The notes below the pieces were generated by a model. It worked only from the letters and a program-made list of their open reading frames with translations. It had not been told where the DNA came from and searched no databases. Source: Rhodobacteraceae bacterium QY30 (GTDB lineage Bacteria; Pseudomonadota; Alphaproteobacteria; Rhodobacterales; Rhodobacteraceae). Taken from it: a DNA stretch of 64,000 nt. Every line of letters starts with the position of its first letter. The first letter of the stretch is position 1. A program made the position numbers and the translations under genes. Positions 11,294-21,639 of this stretch are shown here, piece by piece. Location of the stretch: NCBI GenBank assembly GCA_002356635.1, contig CP023454.1, positions 2,154,501-2,218,500 on the forward strand, in the 5' to 3' direction.

Positions 11294-13311
11294 TCCGCCG
11301 CCATCGCCTTGTTGGCCCGCCGCGCCGCCAGCGCCGACAGCTCGCCCATCAGGCTGGAGGCACGGGCAATCGGATTGGTCAGGTAGAAGTCGCGCACCGC
11401 GGTGCGGAAAGCGACATGCGCCGGGGCGTCGGTCGTCAGGGGCTGGCTCAGGCTGTTGGCCGGGACGCTGTTGATCGCCGCCAGATGCGGATGCGCCTCG
11501 ACCAGCGCGCGGCGCAGCGCCGCCAGGCTGTCCCAGGGTTGAGGCTGACCGAGCGCCCCAGACAGCGCGCGCAGGATCGCCCAGTTTTCCTTCGCCTGAC
11601 CCGGCGCGAAACCGGCGCGGAACGCCAGTTGCGGGCGGCCTTCCAGGTTAACGAAAAGGCCGTTCTCCTCGGTCCAGGCGGCGCCCGGCAGGATGATGTC
11701 AGCCCGATGCGCGCCCCGGTCGCCGTGGCTGCCCTGGTAGATCACCACCGGCCCGGCAGCGATGTCGATTTCGTCCGCGCCCAGGTTGTAGATCACCTCG
11801 GCCCCGTCGATTGCGGCCGAGAGACCGCCCGGCGTGACCGCGCCCACATCCATCGCACCGACGCGGCTGGCCGCGCCATGCAGGATCAGCACCTTGCCGC
11901 CTGCGGCTTCCGCGGCTTTGAACACCTGCGCCAGCACGGCGGCACCATCGGCTTCGGTCAGCGCCGCCATCCCGACGACGAAAACCGCGCCCTTGTCGCG
12001 CAGGGCCGAAAGGTCGCCGCCCGCAAAGGCTACCAGATCGTCCCGCCCGGTGCCGGCGTGGGTGTAGTCATAGGTCAGGTCGGCGGCACGCCCGATCAGC
12101 GTGACCGTGGCGCCCTTCGTCCAGGCCTTGCGGATGCGGGCGTTCAGCACCGGCGCCTCATTCCGCGGATCGGTTCCGACCAGCACCACGGCGCGGGCCG
12201 AGTCGATGTCGGCGATGCGGGCCGTACCGGCGTAACCGGCGCGATTGCCTTCCGGCAGGCGCGCGCCATCGGTGCGGCATTCGACCTTGCCGCCCAGCCC
12301 TTCGACCAGCGCCTTCAGTGCAAAGGCGGCTTCCACAGGCGCCAGATCGCCGACCAGACCGGCCACCTTGCGGCCCCGCATCGCGACGGCGGCGGCCGAT
12401 AGCGCCTCGTCCCAGGTCGCTTTGCGCAGCTTGCCGTTTTCCCGTATGTAGGGCGTGTCCAGCCGCTGACGCCGCAAACCGTCCCAGACAAAGCGGGTCT
12501 TGTCGCTGATCCATTCTTCGTTCACGCCGTCATGGTTGCGCGGCAGGATCCGCATGACTTCGCGCCCCTTGGTATCGACGCGGATCGACGATCCCATCGC
12601 ATCCATGACGTCGACCGTTTCGGTCTTGGTCAGTTCCCAGGGGCGGGCGGTAAAGGCATAGGGCTTAGACACCAGCGCACCGACCGGGCAAAGGTCGATG
12701 ATGTTGCCCTGCAGGTTCGAATCAAGCGTTCCGGCCAGATAGGTCGTGATCTCGCTGTCCTCGCCGCGGCCGGTCTGGCCCATCTGGGTGATACCCGCCA
12801 CTTCGGTGGTGAAGCGCACGCAGCGCGTGCAGCTGATGCAGCGCGTCATGTGCGTTTCGACCAGCGGCCCAAGGTTCAGATCCTCGGTGGCGCGCTTCGG
12901 TTCGCGGTAGCGGCTGAAATCGACGCCATAGGCCATGGCCTGGTCCTGCAGGTCGCATTCGCCGCCCTGGTCGCAGATCGGACAGTCCAGCGGATGGTTG
13001 ATCAGCAGGAATTCCATCACCCCTTCGCGGGCCTTCTTGACCATCGGGCTGTTCGTCTTGATGACCGAAGGTTCGCCATTCGGACCGGGGCGCAAGTCCT
13101 TGATCTGCATGGCGCAGGACGCCGTCGGCTTCGGGGGGCCGCCCACCACCTCGACCAGGCACATCCGGCAGTTGCCCGCGATCGACAGGCGTTCGTGGTA
13201 GCAGAAGCGCGGCACTTCGATCCCGGCCTGTTCGCAGGCCTGAAGGAGGGTCAGGTTGGGATCGACGTCCACCTCGATGTCGTCGATGAGGATCTTGCGC
13301 AGATCGGCCAT
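11290..13311 (-). CDS. nuoG: NADH-quinone oxidoreductase subunit G
   Basis: Large peripheral-arm subunit of complex I. 673 residues, the short alphaproteobacterial/mitochondrial form and not the ~900-residue enterobacterial one. Cluster ligands in order: [2Fe-2S] N1b ([20 protein letters not shown], later SCAMQ), N5 ([17 protein letters not shown]) and N4 ([11 protein letters not shown], later DLCPVGAL). The remainder is the inactive molybdopterin-oxidoreductase-like domain; no N7 cysteine motif is seen. I start at the ATG at 13311 because AAGGA lies 7 bases upstream; a GTG five codons earlier (13326) is in frame but has no such site. Confidence 0.97.
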   Translation of the reverse strand: MADLRKILIDDIEVDVDPNLTLLQACEQAGIEVPRFCYHERLSIAGNCRMCLVEVVGGPPKPTASCAMQIKDLRPGPNGEPSVIKTNSPMVKKAREGVMEFLLINHPLDCPICDQGGECDLQDQAMAYGVDFSRYREPKRATEDLNLGPLVETHMTRCISCTRCVRFTTEVAGITQMGQTGRGEDSEITTYLAGTLDSNLQGNIIDLCPVGALVSKPYAFTARPWELTKTETVDVMDAMGSSIRVDTKGREVMRILPRNHDGVNEEWISDKTRFVWDGLRRQRLDTPYIRENGKLRKATWDEALSAAAVAMRGRKVAGLVGDLAPVEAAFALKALVEGLGGKVECRTDGARLPEGNRAGYAGTARIADIDSARAVVLVGTDPRNEAPVLNARIRKAWTKGATVTLIGRAADLTYDYTHAGTGRDDLVAFAGGDLSALRDKGAVFVVGMAALTEADGAAVLAQVFKAAEAAGGKVLILHGAASRVGAMDVGAVTPGGLSAAIDGAEVIYNLGADEIDIAAGPVVIYQGSHGDRGAHRADIILPGAAWTEENGLFVNLEGRPQLAFRAGFAPGQAKENWAILRALSGALGQPQPWDSLAALRRALVEAHPHLAAINSVPANSLSQPLTTDAPAHVAFRTAVRDFYLTNPIARASSLMGELSALAARRANKAMAAE

Positions 13312-13361
13312 GCTTTCGTCCTTCACGTGCCGGGCCGCCAGCGGGCAAGCCCCTTGTTCTT

Positions 13362-13796
13362 TCAGTTCGCGTAGATCAGCGATCCCGCGATCGTCCCGTT
13401 CTCGATTTCCTTCCGCCCCAACGCGCAGAAGCCCTCGACATTGCCGGGGGTGGCGCCGTTGTCGGCCAGGTATTTCTCGGCGGTGGCGTAGATCTTGCGC
13501 TTCTCGGCCTTGTCATGAAGAAAGGCTTCGATCTGATCCTCGCTGTAGCCCTGTTTGAGGGCATAGTTCTTCAACGCCCGCGCCTGTGAAAAGGCGTAGA
13601 TCAGCCGCGCCGAGATCGACGGGCAGGTGCGCCGGATCCGGTCGGCCACTCGCGCGGCGACCAGACGGTCGGTCACATAGCTGTTCTGCGGCAGGGGCGG
13701 CAGGGCCTGCGCCGTGGCCGCCGCGGCGACGCTGCCCGACAGGGCCAGGGCAAGCGCAAGGGGCCGCAGGGCAGTGCGGCTGAAGACGGCAGGCAT
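13362..13796 (-). CDS. Secreted small protein, DUF5333-like, between nuoF and nuoG
   Basis: 144 residues. A signal peptide occupies about residues 1-29 (basic start, LALALALSG core, cut after AQA). The mature part is alpha-helical and basic, with two Cys (RTCPSIS and GFCALG) that could pair. It resembles the small Rhodobacteraceae family I know as DUF5333; that assignment is from memory. The start at 13796 is preceded by AAAGGA six bases away; the frame stays open 32 codons further but without a ribosome site. Function unknown. Confidence 0.75.
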   Translation of the reverse strand: MPAVFSRTALRPLALALALSGSVAAAATAQALPPLPQNSYVTDRLVAARVADRIRRTCPSISARLIYAFSQARALKNYALKQGYSEDQIEAFLHDKAEKRKIYATAEKYLADNGATPGNVEGFCALGRKEIENGTIAGSLIYAN

Positions 13797-13898
13797 GACA
13801 GTTCCTTTCCTGGAGGCAATCCCCCCGGAAGATGGGTTGCCGCCTGCCCGATAGGCAATAACGGCCGGTCCTGTCAGCGGGTTGCCTCTCACCCCGGG

Positions 13899-15197
13899 TT
13901 ACTCCGCCGCCAGGGCGCCCATGCGGCCCTTGCGCTTCGCCTTGATGCGGTCCTCGATTTCCTCGCGGTAGTGACGGATCAGGCCCTGGATCGGCCAGGC
14001 GGCCGCATCGCCCAAGGCGCAGATCGTGTGGCCTTCGACCTGCTTCGTCACCGACAGCAGCATGTCGATTTCCTCGACCTCGGCCTCGCCGCGGACAAGC
14101 CGGTCCATGACGCGCATCATCCAGCCGGTGCCTTCACGGCAAGGCGTGCACTGGCCGCAGCTTTCGTGCTTGAAGAACTTCGAAAGGCGCCAGATCGCCT
14201 TGATGATGTCGGTCGACTGATCCATCACGATCAGGCAGGCGGTCCCGAAGGACGATTGCAGCCCGCGCATCCCGTCGTAATCCATGATCGCGTCTTCGCA
14301 CAGATGCGCCGGCAGCACCGGGCAGGACGCCCCCCCGGGGATCACGGCCTTGAGGTTTTTCCAGCCGCCGCGAACGCCGCCACCGTGCTTTTCGATCAGT
14401 TCCTTCATCGAGATCGACATCGATTCCTCGACGACGCAGGGTGTGTTCACATGGCCCGACATGCCGAACAGCTTCACGCCCGCGTTGTTGGGGCGACCGA
14501 AGCTTGCGAACCATTCACCGCCGCGGCGCAGGATCGTAGGGACGACGGCAATGGATTCGACGTTGTTCACCGTGGTCGGGCAACCATATAGGCCAGATCC
14601 CGCCGGGAACGGCGGCTTCATCCGCGGCATGCCCTTCTTGCCTTCAAGGCTTTCCAGAAGCGCAGTTTCCTCACCACAGATGTAGGCGCCCGCGCCGTGG
14701 TGCAGGTAAAGGTCAAAGTCGAAGCCGGACCCGCAGGCATTCTTGCCGATCAGCCCGGCGTCATAGGCCTCGTCAATGGCGGCCTGCAGCGCCTCGCGTT
14801 CGCGGATGTATTCGCCACGGATGTAGATGTAGCAGTTGTTGGCCCCCATCGCGAAGGATGCGATCAGGGCACCTTCGACCAGCGTGTGCGGGTCGTGGCG
14901 CATGATTTCGCGGTCCTTGCAGGTGCCGGGTTCGGATTCGTCGGCGTTGATCACCAGATAGGACGGGCGGCCATCCGATTGCTTGGGCATGAAGGACCAT
15001 TTCATGCCGGTCGGGAAGCCAGCGCCGCCGCGGCCGCGCAGGCCCGAGCCCTTGACCACGTCGATAATCTTGTCACGGCCCAAGGCCAGCAGATCCTTGG
15101 TGCCGTCCCAATGCCCCCGCCTGCGTGCGCCCGCTAGGCTGCGGTCATGCATCCCGTAGATGTTGGTAAAGATCCGGTCCTGGTCGTTCAGCATCAT
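13899..15197 (-). CDS. nuoF: NADH-quinone oxidoreductase subunit F
   Basis: NADH- and FMN-binding subunit carrying cluster N3. 432 residues. The FMN/NADH loop [17 protein letters not shown], the second glycine-rich region ([19 protein letters not shown]) and the N3 ligands [11 protein letters not shown] plus a distal Cys in HTICALGD are all present. The start is the first of two adjacent ATGs at 15197, with GAGGA five bases upstream. A 101-base spacer separates its stop from the DUF5333-like gene. Confidence 0.98.
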   Translation of the reverse strand: MMLNDQDRIFTNIYGMHDRSLAGARRRGHWDGTKDLLALGRDKIIDVVKGSGLRGRGGAGFPTGMKWSFMPKQSDGRPSYLVINADESEPGTCKDREIMRHDPHTLVEGALIASFAMGANNCYIYIRGEYIREREALQAAIDEAYDAGLIGKNACGSGFDFDLYLHHGAGAYICGEETALLESLEGKKGMPRMKPPFPAGSGLYGCPTTVNNVESIAVVPTILRRGGEWFASFGRPNNAGVKLFGMSGHVNTPCVVEESMSISMKELIEKHGGGVRGGWKNLKAVIPGGASCPVLPAHLCEDAIMDYDGMRGLQSSFGTACLIVMDQSTDIIKAIWRLSKFFKHESCGQCTPCREGTGWMMRVMDRLVRGEAEVEEIDMLLSVTKQVEGHTICALGDAAAWPIQGLIRHYREEIEDRIKAKRKGRMGALAAE

Positions 15198-15204
15198 TCG
15201 GTCC

Positions 15205-15453
15205 TCAGTTTCCGCCCTTGGATCTGGCGTTTTGCCGCCGCCAGATGCCCCAGGTCACGATCAGCGCCCAGACGAACGCCGCGATTGCCGCCAGATCCAG
15301 CAGCAGCAGATAGGACGGATCCCATCCCTGCTGCTCGACCAGCCATGTTCCCGCCATCCACAGCACGGCGGCCGCCGCGATCACCATCGCGACCAACCGC
15401 CCCTGCCCGGCCAGATCGGCCGATGGCGCCTTGTCGGGTCTTGCCCCGCTCAT
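15205..15453 (-). CDS. Small two-helix membrane protein, DUF5337-like
   Basis: 82 residues with two hydrophobic helices at about residues 21-38 and 49-70 and a basic C-terminus. It resembles the Rhodobacteraceae family I know as DUF5337 (from memory). The ATG at 15453 overlaps the stop of the upstream HhH-domain gene (ATGA), and it ends seven bases before nuoF. Its place and topology make a complex I accessory or assembly role possible, but nothing in the sequence proves it. Confidence 0.75.
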   Translation of the reverse strand: MSGARPDKAPSADLAGQGRLVAMVIAAAAVLWMAGTWLVEQQGWDPSYLLLLDLAAIAAFVWALIVTWGIWRRQNARSKGGN

Positions 15454-16463
15454 GTCGATCCGCCCTTGCGCCGCACGGCGCGCGCGTGTTCCGTGGTGCC
15501 GCCCGCCGCCAGCACCTGCGCCTGGCGAACCCATTCGTCACGACTGATCCGACCGTGAAAACCTACCAGCCGTTCATCGACATAGGCGATGTCGCGCGCC
15601 TTCCAGCTGGCGATCTGGTCAAAGTGCCAGAAACCCAACTGGTTCAGCAAGGTTTCGATCACCGGGCCGATGCCGCGGATTTCCTTCAGGTCATCAGCGC
15701 GGCCGTCCCTGGGTGCGGCCAGCATCTCGGGCGCGGCGCCAACCGGTCCGGCAACCTTCGAGCGGTTGACGGCAAAATCCAGCCCCGAGGCGCGCGGCGG
15801 CAATGCGGCAGCCGGCTTCGTTTCCGCCCGGCGATCCGACGTCCTGGGCTTTGCCGCCGGCCGCTCGGTTGCGGACGCACCGGCCCCGGTTGCGGACGTC
15901 CGCGCCCTGGATGGGCGGGCAGGTTTTTCAGTCGAAACGGTCGGCCGGGCCCTGGCCGCGCGGCGGGTGGACGCAGCGGCTTCCTCGTCGGGATGCGTAT
16001 CGAGCGGTGCGAAAGGGCCGGACCGGATCGGACGCGCCGGGGCCTTCCCGGACTTGTCGTCCTCGACCGTTTCTTCGGGGACCGCCCCGACAGGCAACGC
16101 GGGGGGCGTTGCGATCATGATCGGCGCGGAGGAGGCCGGCATTTCGATCTGCGCCGCGGGCTGCGCGGCGGCGTCCGGCTGCGGCACCGGGGCCAAGGGC
16201 GCGGCGTAAGGCGTTGGCAAGGTCATCGGAATAAAGGGCGGCACGGGCGCCAACGGCGCCGGCGTCACATAGGCAATCCGGCCCGCACAGAATGCCCAAC
16301 GCAGGAAACCGCCCAGTCCCACCCCGACCAGACCGCCCAGAAACAGCGCCACCGGAACCTCGGCATGGCTGACAAGACGGGTGAACGCAGCCACCGCCAG
16401 CCCGGTCAAGGCGGCGGTCAGCCAGCAATTGCGGCGGCAGGCAGGATGTGCGTCATGCGTCAT
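15450..16463 (-). CDS. Membrane protein with Ala/Pro-rich linker and C-terminal HhH domain
   Basis: 337 residues. Two membrane helices near the N-terminus (about residues 14-29 and 36-58) are followed by a long Ala/Pro-rich, then Arg/Ala-rich low-complexity linker (about 68-250). The C-terminal block (from residue 256, ADDLKEIRGIGPVIE) is a helix-hairpin-helix-like domain with a second half FWHFDQIASW. The same domain is found at the end of NuoE next door: 35 of 60 aligned positions are identical by hand count. It sits between nuoE and the DUF5337-like gene. Role unknown; HhH domains usually bind DNA or proteins. Confidence 0.8.
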   Translation of the reverse strand: MTHDAHPACRRNCWLTAALTGLAVAAFTRLVSHAEVPVALFLGGLVGVGLGGFLRWAFCAGRIAYVTPAPLAPVPPFIPMTLPTPYAAPLAPVPQPDAAAQPAAQIEMPASSAPIMIATPPALPVGAVPEETVEDDKSGKAPARPIRSGPFAPLDTHPDEEAAASTRRAARARPTVSTEKPARPSRARTSATGAGASATERPAAKPRTSDRRAETKPAAALPPRASGLDFAVNRSKVAGPVGAAPEMLAAPRDGRADDLKEIRGIGPVIETLLNQLGFWHFDQIASWKARDIAYVDERLVGFHGRISRDEWVRQAQVLAAGGTTEHARAVRRKGGST

Positions 16464-16509
16464 CTGTCGTCCCCAAGCACCCCGCCGATCCGTCCGGCGG
16501 GACGGTTTC

Positions 16510-17673
16510 CTATTTGCCCTTCAGACGTTCCCGGGCCTGTTCCACCCATTTTTCCCGGATCATGCGGCCCTTGAAGGCCGTCAGCTGGGCATCCACCCAG
16601 GCGATTTCCTCGGCCGTCCAGTTGGCCAGCTGGTCGAAGTGATAAAACCCCATCGCGTGCAGCATCGCCTCGATCTTCGGGCCGATACCGTCGATGACCT
16701 TCAGGTCATCCGCCTGGCCACCGCGCGGGGCGGCCAGCGACTGAGGCTGGCGCATCACCGGGGCGTCGTTCGCCACCGGCGCGCCGGGCTCGGCCTCTGC
16801 CGTTCCGCCCGGAGCAGTCGCATTGCCTTCCATGTCGCGTTTCTCGGGCCGACCGGGTGACACCACCGGGGCCTGCTGGACCGCCACGCCGGTCGCATCG
16901 ACCGGAATTCCCTGCGCCGGAACCGGTTCGCGGGGCGAATCCGCGGCGGCGGGCTGCGGCGCGGCCTTTTCCAGCCAGGGCGTCAGCAGCGGCACTTCGG
17001 TGCCGTCGATGCGCTTCAGGCCGTCACCAATATCCATCTGACGCTGGACGCTGGCGTTGTATTGCGTGCGACCGCTTTCGAATTCCTTCAGCGCGGTCAG
17101 GCCGTTCAGCGGCTCTGACGCATAGCGGCCGTTCTGCGGCCCCGGCACGGGGCGCTTGCCCGCCGCCATGTCATCCAGAAGCGCAAGCAGCTTCTCCGGC
17201 GTCAGGTCTTCGTAATAATCCTTGCCGATCTGGGCCATCGGCGCGTTGGCGCAGGCGCCCAGGCATTCCACCTCTTCCCAGCTGAACTTGCCGTCCGCGG
17301 ACAGCGTCAGCGGCGAGGGCGAAATGCGTTCGCGGCAGATCCGGATCAGATCCTCGGCCCCGCAGATCATGCAGGAGGTGGTTCCGCATATCTGGATATG
17401 CGCCACCGAACCAACGGGTTGCAGCTGGAACATGAAGTAGAAGGTCGCCACTTCCAGCGCGCGGATATAGGCCATGCCCAGCATGTCGGCGACATGTTCG
17501 ATCGCCGGGCGGGTCAGCCAGCCTTCCTGTTCCTGCGCCCGCCACAGCAGCGGGATGATCGCGCTGGCCTGACGGCCCGCGGGGTATTTCGAGATCTGCC
17601 CCTTCGCCCAGGCAAGGTTCGCAGGCGTGAACTCGAAATGCGTAGGTTGTTCGGCGTGAAGGCGGCGCAGCAT
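16510..17673 (-). CDS. nuoE: NADH-quinone oxidoreductase subunit E with C-terminal HhH extension
   Basis: [2Fe-2S] N1a subunit of complex I. 387 residues, about 150 or more longer than typical NuoE. Residues ~1-200 are standard: the CGTTSC ligand pair and the CLGAC pair are both present. A Pro/Ala-rich linker follows, then a 67-residue HhH-like domain (321-387, starting [15 protein letters not shown]). The start is the ATG at 17673 ([15 protein letters not shown]); the frame stays open upstream through the end of nuoD but that part is its antiphase shadow. Long NuoE proteins of this kind are known in Rhodobacteraceae, annotated as 41 kDa subunits. Confidence 0.95.
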   Translation of the reverse strand: MLRRLHAEQPTHFEFTPANLAWAKGQISKYPAGRQASAIIPLLWRAQEQEGWLTRPAIEHVADMLGMAYIRALEVATFYFMFQLQPVGSVAHIQICGTTSCMICGAEDLIRICRERISPSPLTLSADGKFSWEEVECLGACANAPMAQIGKDYYEDLTPEKLLALLDDMAAGKRPVPGPQNGRYASEPLNGLTALKEFESGRTQYNASVQRQMDIGDGLKRIDGTEVPLLTPWLEKAAPQPAAADSPREPVPAQGIPVDATGVAVQQAPVVSPGRPEKRDMEGNATAPGGTAEAEPGAPVANDAPVMRQPQSLAAPRGGQADDLKVIDGIGPKIEAMLHAMGFYHFDQLANWTAEEIAWVDAQLTAFKGRMIREKWVEQARERLKGK

Positions 17674-17710
17674 CAGTGGGTTCCAATCAGCAAGGACGCG
17701 AGGGACAGGT

Positions 17711-18949
17711 TCACCTGTCAACCTCGCCAAACACGATGTCCATGGTTCCGATGATGGCGGAGACATCCGCCAGAAGGTGCCCGCGGGACATCCAGTCGAT
17801 GGATTGCATGTGAAGGAAGCCCGGCGCACGCAGCTTGGCGCGGTAGGGCTTGTTGGTGCCGTCGGCCACGAGATAGACGCCGAATTCGCCCTTCGGCGCC
17901 TCGACGGCGGCGTAGACTTCTCCGGCGGGGACGTGGAAACCTTCGGTGTAAAGCTTGAAGTGGTGGATCAGGCTTTCCATGTCGCGCTTCATCTCGCCAC
18001 GCGCCGGCGGCGTGATCTTGCCGCGCGCCAGCACGTCGCCCGGCTCTTTGCGCAGCTTGGCGACGGCCTGCTTGATGATCTTCGTCGATTCTTCCATCTC
18101 GGCCATGCGAACCAGATAGCGATCATAGCAATCGCCGTTCTTGCCGACCGGGATCTTGAAGTCGAATTCGTCGTAGCATTCGTAGGGCTGGCTGCGGCGC
18201 AGGTCCCAGGCCATGCCCGACCCGCGCACCATGACGCCCGAATAGCCCCAGCGCAGCGCGTCTTCTTCGGTCACGATGCCGATGTCGGCATTGCGCTGCT
18301 TGAAGATGCGGTTTTCGGTCAGAAGCGTGTGCAGGTCGGCCAGAACCTTCGGGAAGGCGTCGGCCCAGGCCTCGATGTCATCCAGAAGCGCGGGCGGCAG
18401 GTCCTGGTGAACGCCGCCCGGCCGGAAATACGCCGCGTGCAGGCGCGCCCCGCAGGCGCGTTCGTAGAACACCATAAGCTTTTCACGCTCTTCAAAGCCC
18501 CAGAGCGGCGGGGTCAGCGCGCCCACGTCCATGGCTTGCGTGGTGGTGTTGAGAAGGTGGTTCAGGATCCGACCGATTTCGGAATACAGCACCCGGATCA
18601 GGCTGGCGCGGCGCGGAACCACGGTGCCGGTCAGCCGTTCGATTGCCAGACACCAAGCGTGTTCCTGGTTCATCGGCGCCACATAGTCCAGCCGGTCGAA
18701 ATACGGCAGGTTCTGAAGATAGGTCCGGCTTTCCATCAGCTTTTCGGTGCCGCGGTGCAGCAGGCCGATATGCGGGTCGGCGCGTTCGACGATTTCGCCG
18801 TCCAGTTCCAGAACCATCCGCAAAACGCCGTGCGCCGCAGGGTGTTGCGGACCGAAGTTGATGTTGAAGTTGCGGATGCGCTGTTCGCCGGTCAGCGCAT
18901 CGCGCGAACCGTCGTCATAGGTATTCTGACGAATGTCGGCGTCCATCAT
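17711..18949 (-). CDS. nuoD: NADH-quinone oxidoreductase subunit D
   Basis: 49 kDa subunit that lines the quinone site next to cluster N2. 412 residues, not fused to NuoC as it is in enterobacteria. Signatures: [50 protein letters not shown]-type segment, and the C-terminal [18 protein letters not shown]. The start is the first of two ATGs, with AAGGA seven bases upstream. Confidence 0.98.
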   Translation of the reverse strand: MMDADIRQNTYDDGSRDALTGEQRIRNFNINFGPQHPAAHGVLRMVLELDGEIVERADPHIGLLHRGTEKLMESRTYLQNLPYFDRLDYVAPMNQEHAWCLAIERLTGTVVPRRASLIRVLYSEIGRILNHLLNTTTQAMDVGALTPPLWGFEEREKLMVFYERACGARLHAAYFRPGGVHQDLPPALLDDIEAWADAFPKVLADLHTLLTENRIFKQRNADIGIVTEEDALRWGYSGVMVRGSGMAWDLRRSQPYECYDEFDFKIPVGKNGDCYDRYLVRMAEMEESTKIIKQAVAKLRKEPGDVLARGKITPPARGEMKRDMESLIHHFKLYTEGFHVPAGEVYAAVEAPKGEFGVYLVADGTNKPYRAKLRAPGFLHMQSIDWMSRGHLLADVSAIIGTMDIVFGEVDR

Positions 18950-19017
18950 GGTCTCGTCCTTGTCAGCGTTTCGGCTGTCTGCTTTGGTCAGGCGTTGGGT
19001 CGGGCATCATACCCCGA

Positions 19018-19674
19018 TCAGGGCTTCGGCGTGGCCTTGTCGTCGCCGGGAAGAATGTAGCGCGCGCCTTCCCAGGGGCTGAGGAAGTCGAACTGGCGGT
19101 AGTCCTGAACCAGCTTCACGGGTTCGTAGACGACGCGCTTGGCGACCTCGTCATAGCGCACCTCAACATAGCCGGTGGTCGGGAAATCCTTGCGGAGCGG
19201 ATGGCCCCGGAAACCGTAGTCGGTGAGGATGCGGCGCAAGTCCGGATGGCCTGAAAACAGGATCCCGAACATGTCGAAGATCTCACGCTCGAACCAGTTG
19301 GCCGAAGGGTTCACCCCTGTCAGCGAGGGCACCATCTCGTCCTCGGCCACGGCGGCCTTCAGGCGGATGCGTTGGTTGCGATACATCGACAGGAAGTGCC
19401 AGACCACATCGAAGCGCGCGGCGCGTTCCGGGTGGTCGACGGCGGTGATGTCGACCAGGGTCGAGAACTTGCAGGCATCGTCCGTCATCAGGAAGCGCAC
19501 GACATCGACGATCGCTTCGGCCCGGATCGTTACCGTCAGTTCGCCATACGCGATGCGGGTATCGACCACGTCGGCACCCCGCACCGCGACGATGCGGTCG
19601 GCCAGCACCTGAAGCGGATGCGGCGCGGCTTCGGGGGCGGCGCCAGCGGCCGGGGTTGTGTCGGTCATCGTCAT
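19018..19674 (-). CDS. nuoC: NADH-quinone oxidoreductase subunit C
   Basis: 30 kDa peripheral-arm subunit that bridges NuoD and NuoI. 218 residues. The signatures [23 protein letters not shown] and [20 protein letters not shown] are complete. Six bases separate it from nuoB; a 68-base spacer follows before nuoD. Confidence 0.97.
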   Translation of the reverse strand: MTMTDTTPAAGAAPEAAPHPLQVLADRIVAVRGADVVDTRIAYGELTVTIRAEAIVDVVRFLMTDDACKFSTLVDITAVDHPERAARFDVVWHFLSMYRNQRIRLKAAVAEDEMVPSLTGVNPSANWFEREIFDMFGILFSGHPDLRRILTDYGFRGHPLRKDFPTTGYVEVRYDEVAKRVVYEPVKLVQDYRQFDFLSPWEGARYILPGDDKATPKP

Positions 19675-19680
19675 GTCCCC

Positions 19681-20570
<890 letters not shown>

Positions 20571-20622
20571 CTATGGCTCCTTCGTCTCGCGCGTGCAGAA
20601 CGCGCGGCTGTAGCTTCCCCCG

Positions 20623-20651
20623 CGTTTACTCCGCGCCCTTGGCGGGGTCAA
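20623..20651 (-). promoter_or_regulatory. Candidate sigma-70 promoter for nuoA
   Basis: Read on the minus strand: TTGACC (20651-20646), 17 bases, TAAACG (20628-20623). The -35 is good and the -10 is poor. It would give a leader of about 45 bases before the nuoA GTG. Offered as a candidate only. Confidence 0.3.
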
Positions 20652-20872
20652 CCGAAGGCAGGGAAGAATTCGCCCTATCTTCCGTCTGTTCGCGGCTCCC
20701 GCGGGGATCGCAGCGCCGGGATGGCCGCCGGCGGGCAAGGAGAGGCGGTTTTGCCCTTCGATTCCCGGAAGACTCCGGTTGATCGCGCAGGGTGCGGGGG
20801 TTTGCCCGGCCCGCACGCGCCCTTCCGTTCCGCCCGCCTGCGCCAAAGCGCCGCACCAGCCCCTCACCCTGA

Positions 20873-20886
20873 TTTGATCGAGGTCA
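20873..20886. promoter_or_regulatory. FNR/FnrL-type binding box upstream of ompW
   Basis: TTGATCGAGGTCAA, i.e. TTGAT-N4-GTCAA, one base from the symmetric FNR consensus TTGAT-N4-ATCAA and the form common for FnrL in Rhodobacteraceae. It ends 57 bases before the ompW ATG, a distance fitting an activator site near -41.5. It is about 300 bases upstream of nuoA. Confidence 0.65.
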
Positions 20887-20943
20887 AAGTCTTGTGATTT
20901 GCCTCGGCCCATGTCTGGCGCGCGCTCAACGAAAGAGACTGAC

Positions 20944-21564
20944 ATGAAACTTACACCTACGCTTCTTGCTTCCGCCGCCGCCCTTTTCATGGGCCAGACC
21001 GCCATCGCCCAGTCTGCAGGCGACATGACCCTCGGCCTCGGCCTTGGCTGGGTCGAGCCGAAGGAAGATACCGGCGCGCTGGCCAGCGGGACGCTGGAAA
21101 CCTCGGTGAAGGGTGCGGCGCGGCCGACCATTACGTTCGAATATTTCATCAAGGACAATATCGGCGTCGAGGTTCTGGGCGCCCTGCCCTTCCAGCATGA
21201 CATCCTGATCGACGGGCTGGGCCTTGTCGGCAAGACCAAGCACCTGCCGCCGGTCGTGTCGGTGCAGTACCACTTCCCGACGCAAAGCAAGCTGACCCCC
21301 TTTGTGGGCCTGGGTGTGAATTACACGGCCTTCTTCGATGAGGAAGCCACCGGCGCCCTGGCCGGGCAGGATCTGGACCTGAAGGACAGCTGGGGTCTGG
21401 CCGGTCATGTCGGCGTCGATTATGCGATCAGCGAAAAGGCCTCGCTGCGGGCTGACCTGCGCTACATCGACATCGACTCGGACGTGTCGCTGAACGGGAC
21501 CAAGATCGGCACCGTGAACATCGACCCGATGGTTGCGGGCGTGTCCTACGTGATGAAGTTCTGA
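20944..21564 (+). CDS. ompW: OmpW-family outer membrane protein
   Basis: 206 residues. Signal peptide at about 1-22 (KLTPTLLASAAALFMGQTAIA then QS). The mature protein is an eight-strand barrel of the OmpW type: an N-terminal LGLGLGWVEPKED strand, the IGVEVLGALPFQHDI and KHLPPVVSVQYHF signature, and a C-terminal strand ending in Phe (VSYVMKF), the usual outer-membrane insertion signal. I start at the ATG at 20944, since 15 extra in-frame codons upstream lie in the promoter. OmpW is induced by FNR under low oxygen in E. coli, which matches the box upstream. A strong terminator follows. Confidence 0.92.
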   Translation: MKLTPTLLASAAALFMGQTAIAQSAGDMTLGLGLGWVEPKEDTGALASGTLETSVKGAARPTITFEYFIKDNIGVEVLGALPFQHDILIDGLGLVGKTKHLPPVVSVQYHFPTQSKLTPFVGLGVNYTAFFDEEATGALAGQDLDLKDSWGLAGHVGVDYAISEKASLRADLRYIDIDSDVSLNGTKIGTVNIDPMVAGVSYVMKF

Positions 21565-21592
21565 CCGCCGCGAAAACCTTTTTCATGACTTC

Positions 21593-21617
21593 GGGCGCCG
21601 CTTGCGGCGCCCTTTTT
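21593..21617 (+). terminator. Intrinsic terminator of ompW
   Basis: Perfect 9-base inverted repeat GGGCGCCGC (21593-21601) and GCGGCGCCC (21604-21612) followed by TTTTT. It lies 28 bases after the ompW stop and just before the end of the convergent aminotransferase gene. Confidence 0.9.
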
Positions 21618-21639
21618 CATTCGGGGAATCCCCGGCGGC

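Larger units (their letters stand above)
20571..20943. other. Divergent regulatory region between nuoA and ompW
   Basis: 373 bases with no credible gene. The nuoA ribosome site is at its left end, a weak promoter-like pair for nuoA lies at 20623-20651, and an FNR-type box lies at 20873-20886 close to ompW. The middle (about 20660-20860) is GC-rich and shows nothing else I can name. Confidence 0.7.
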
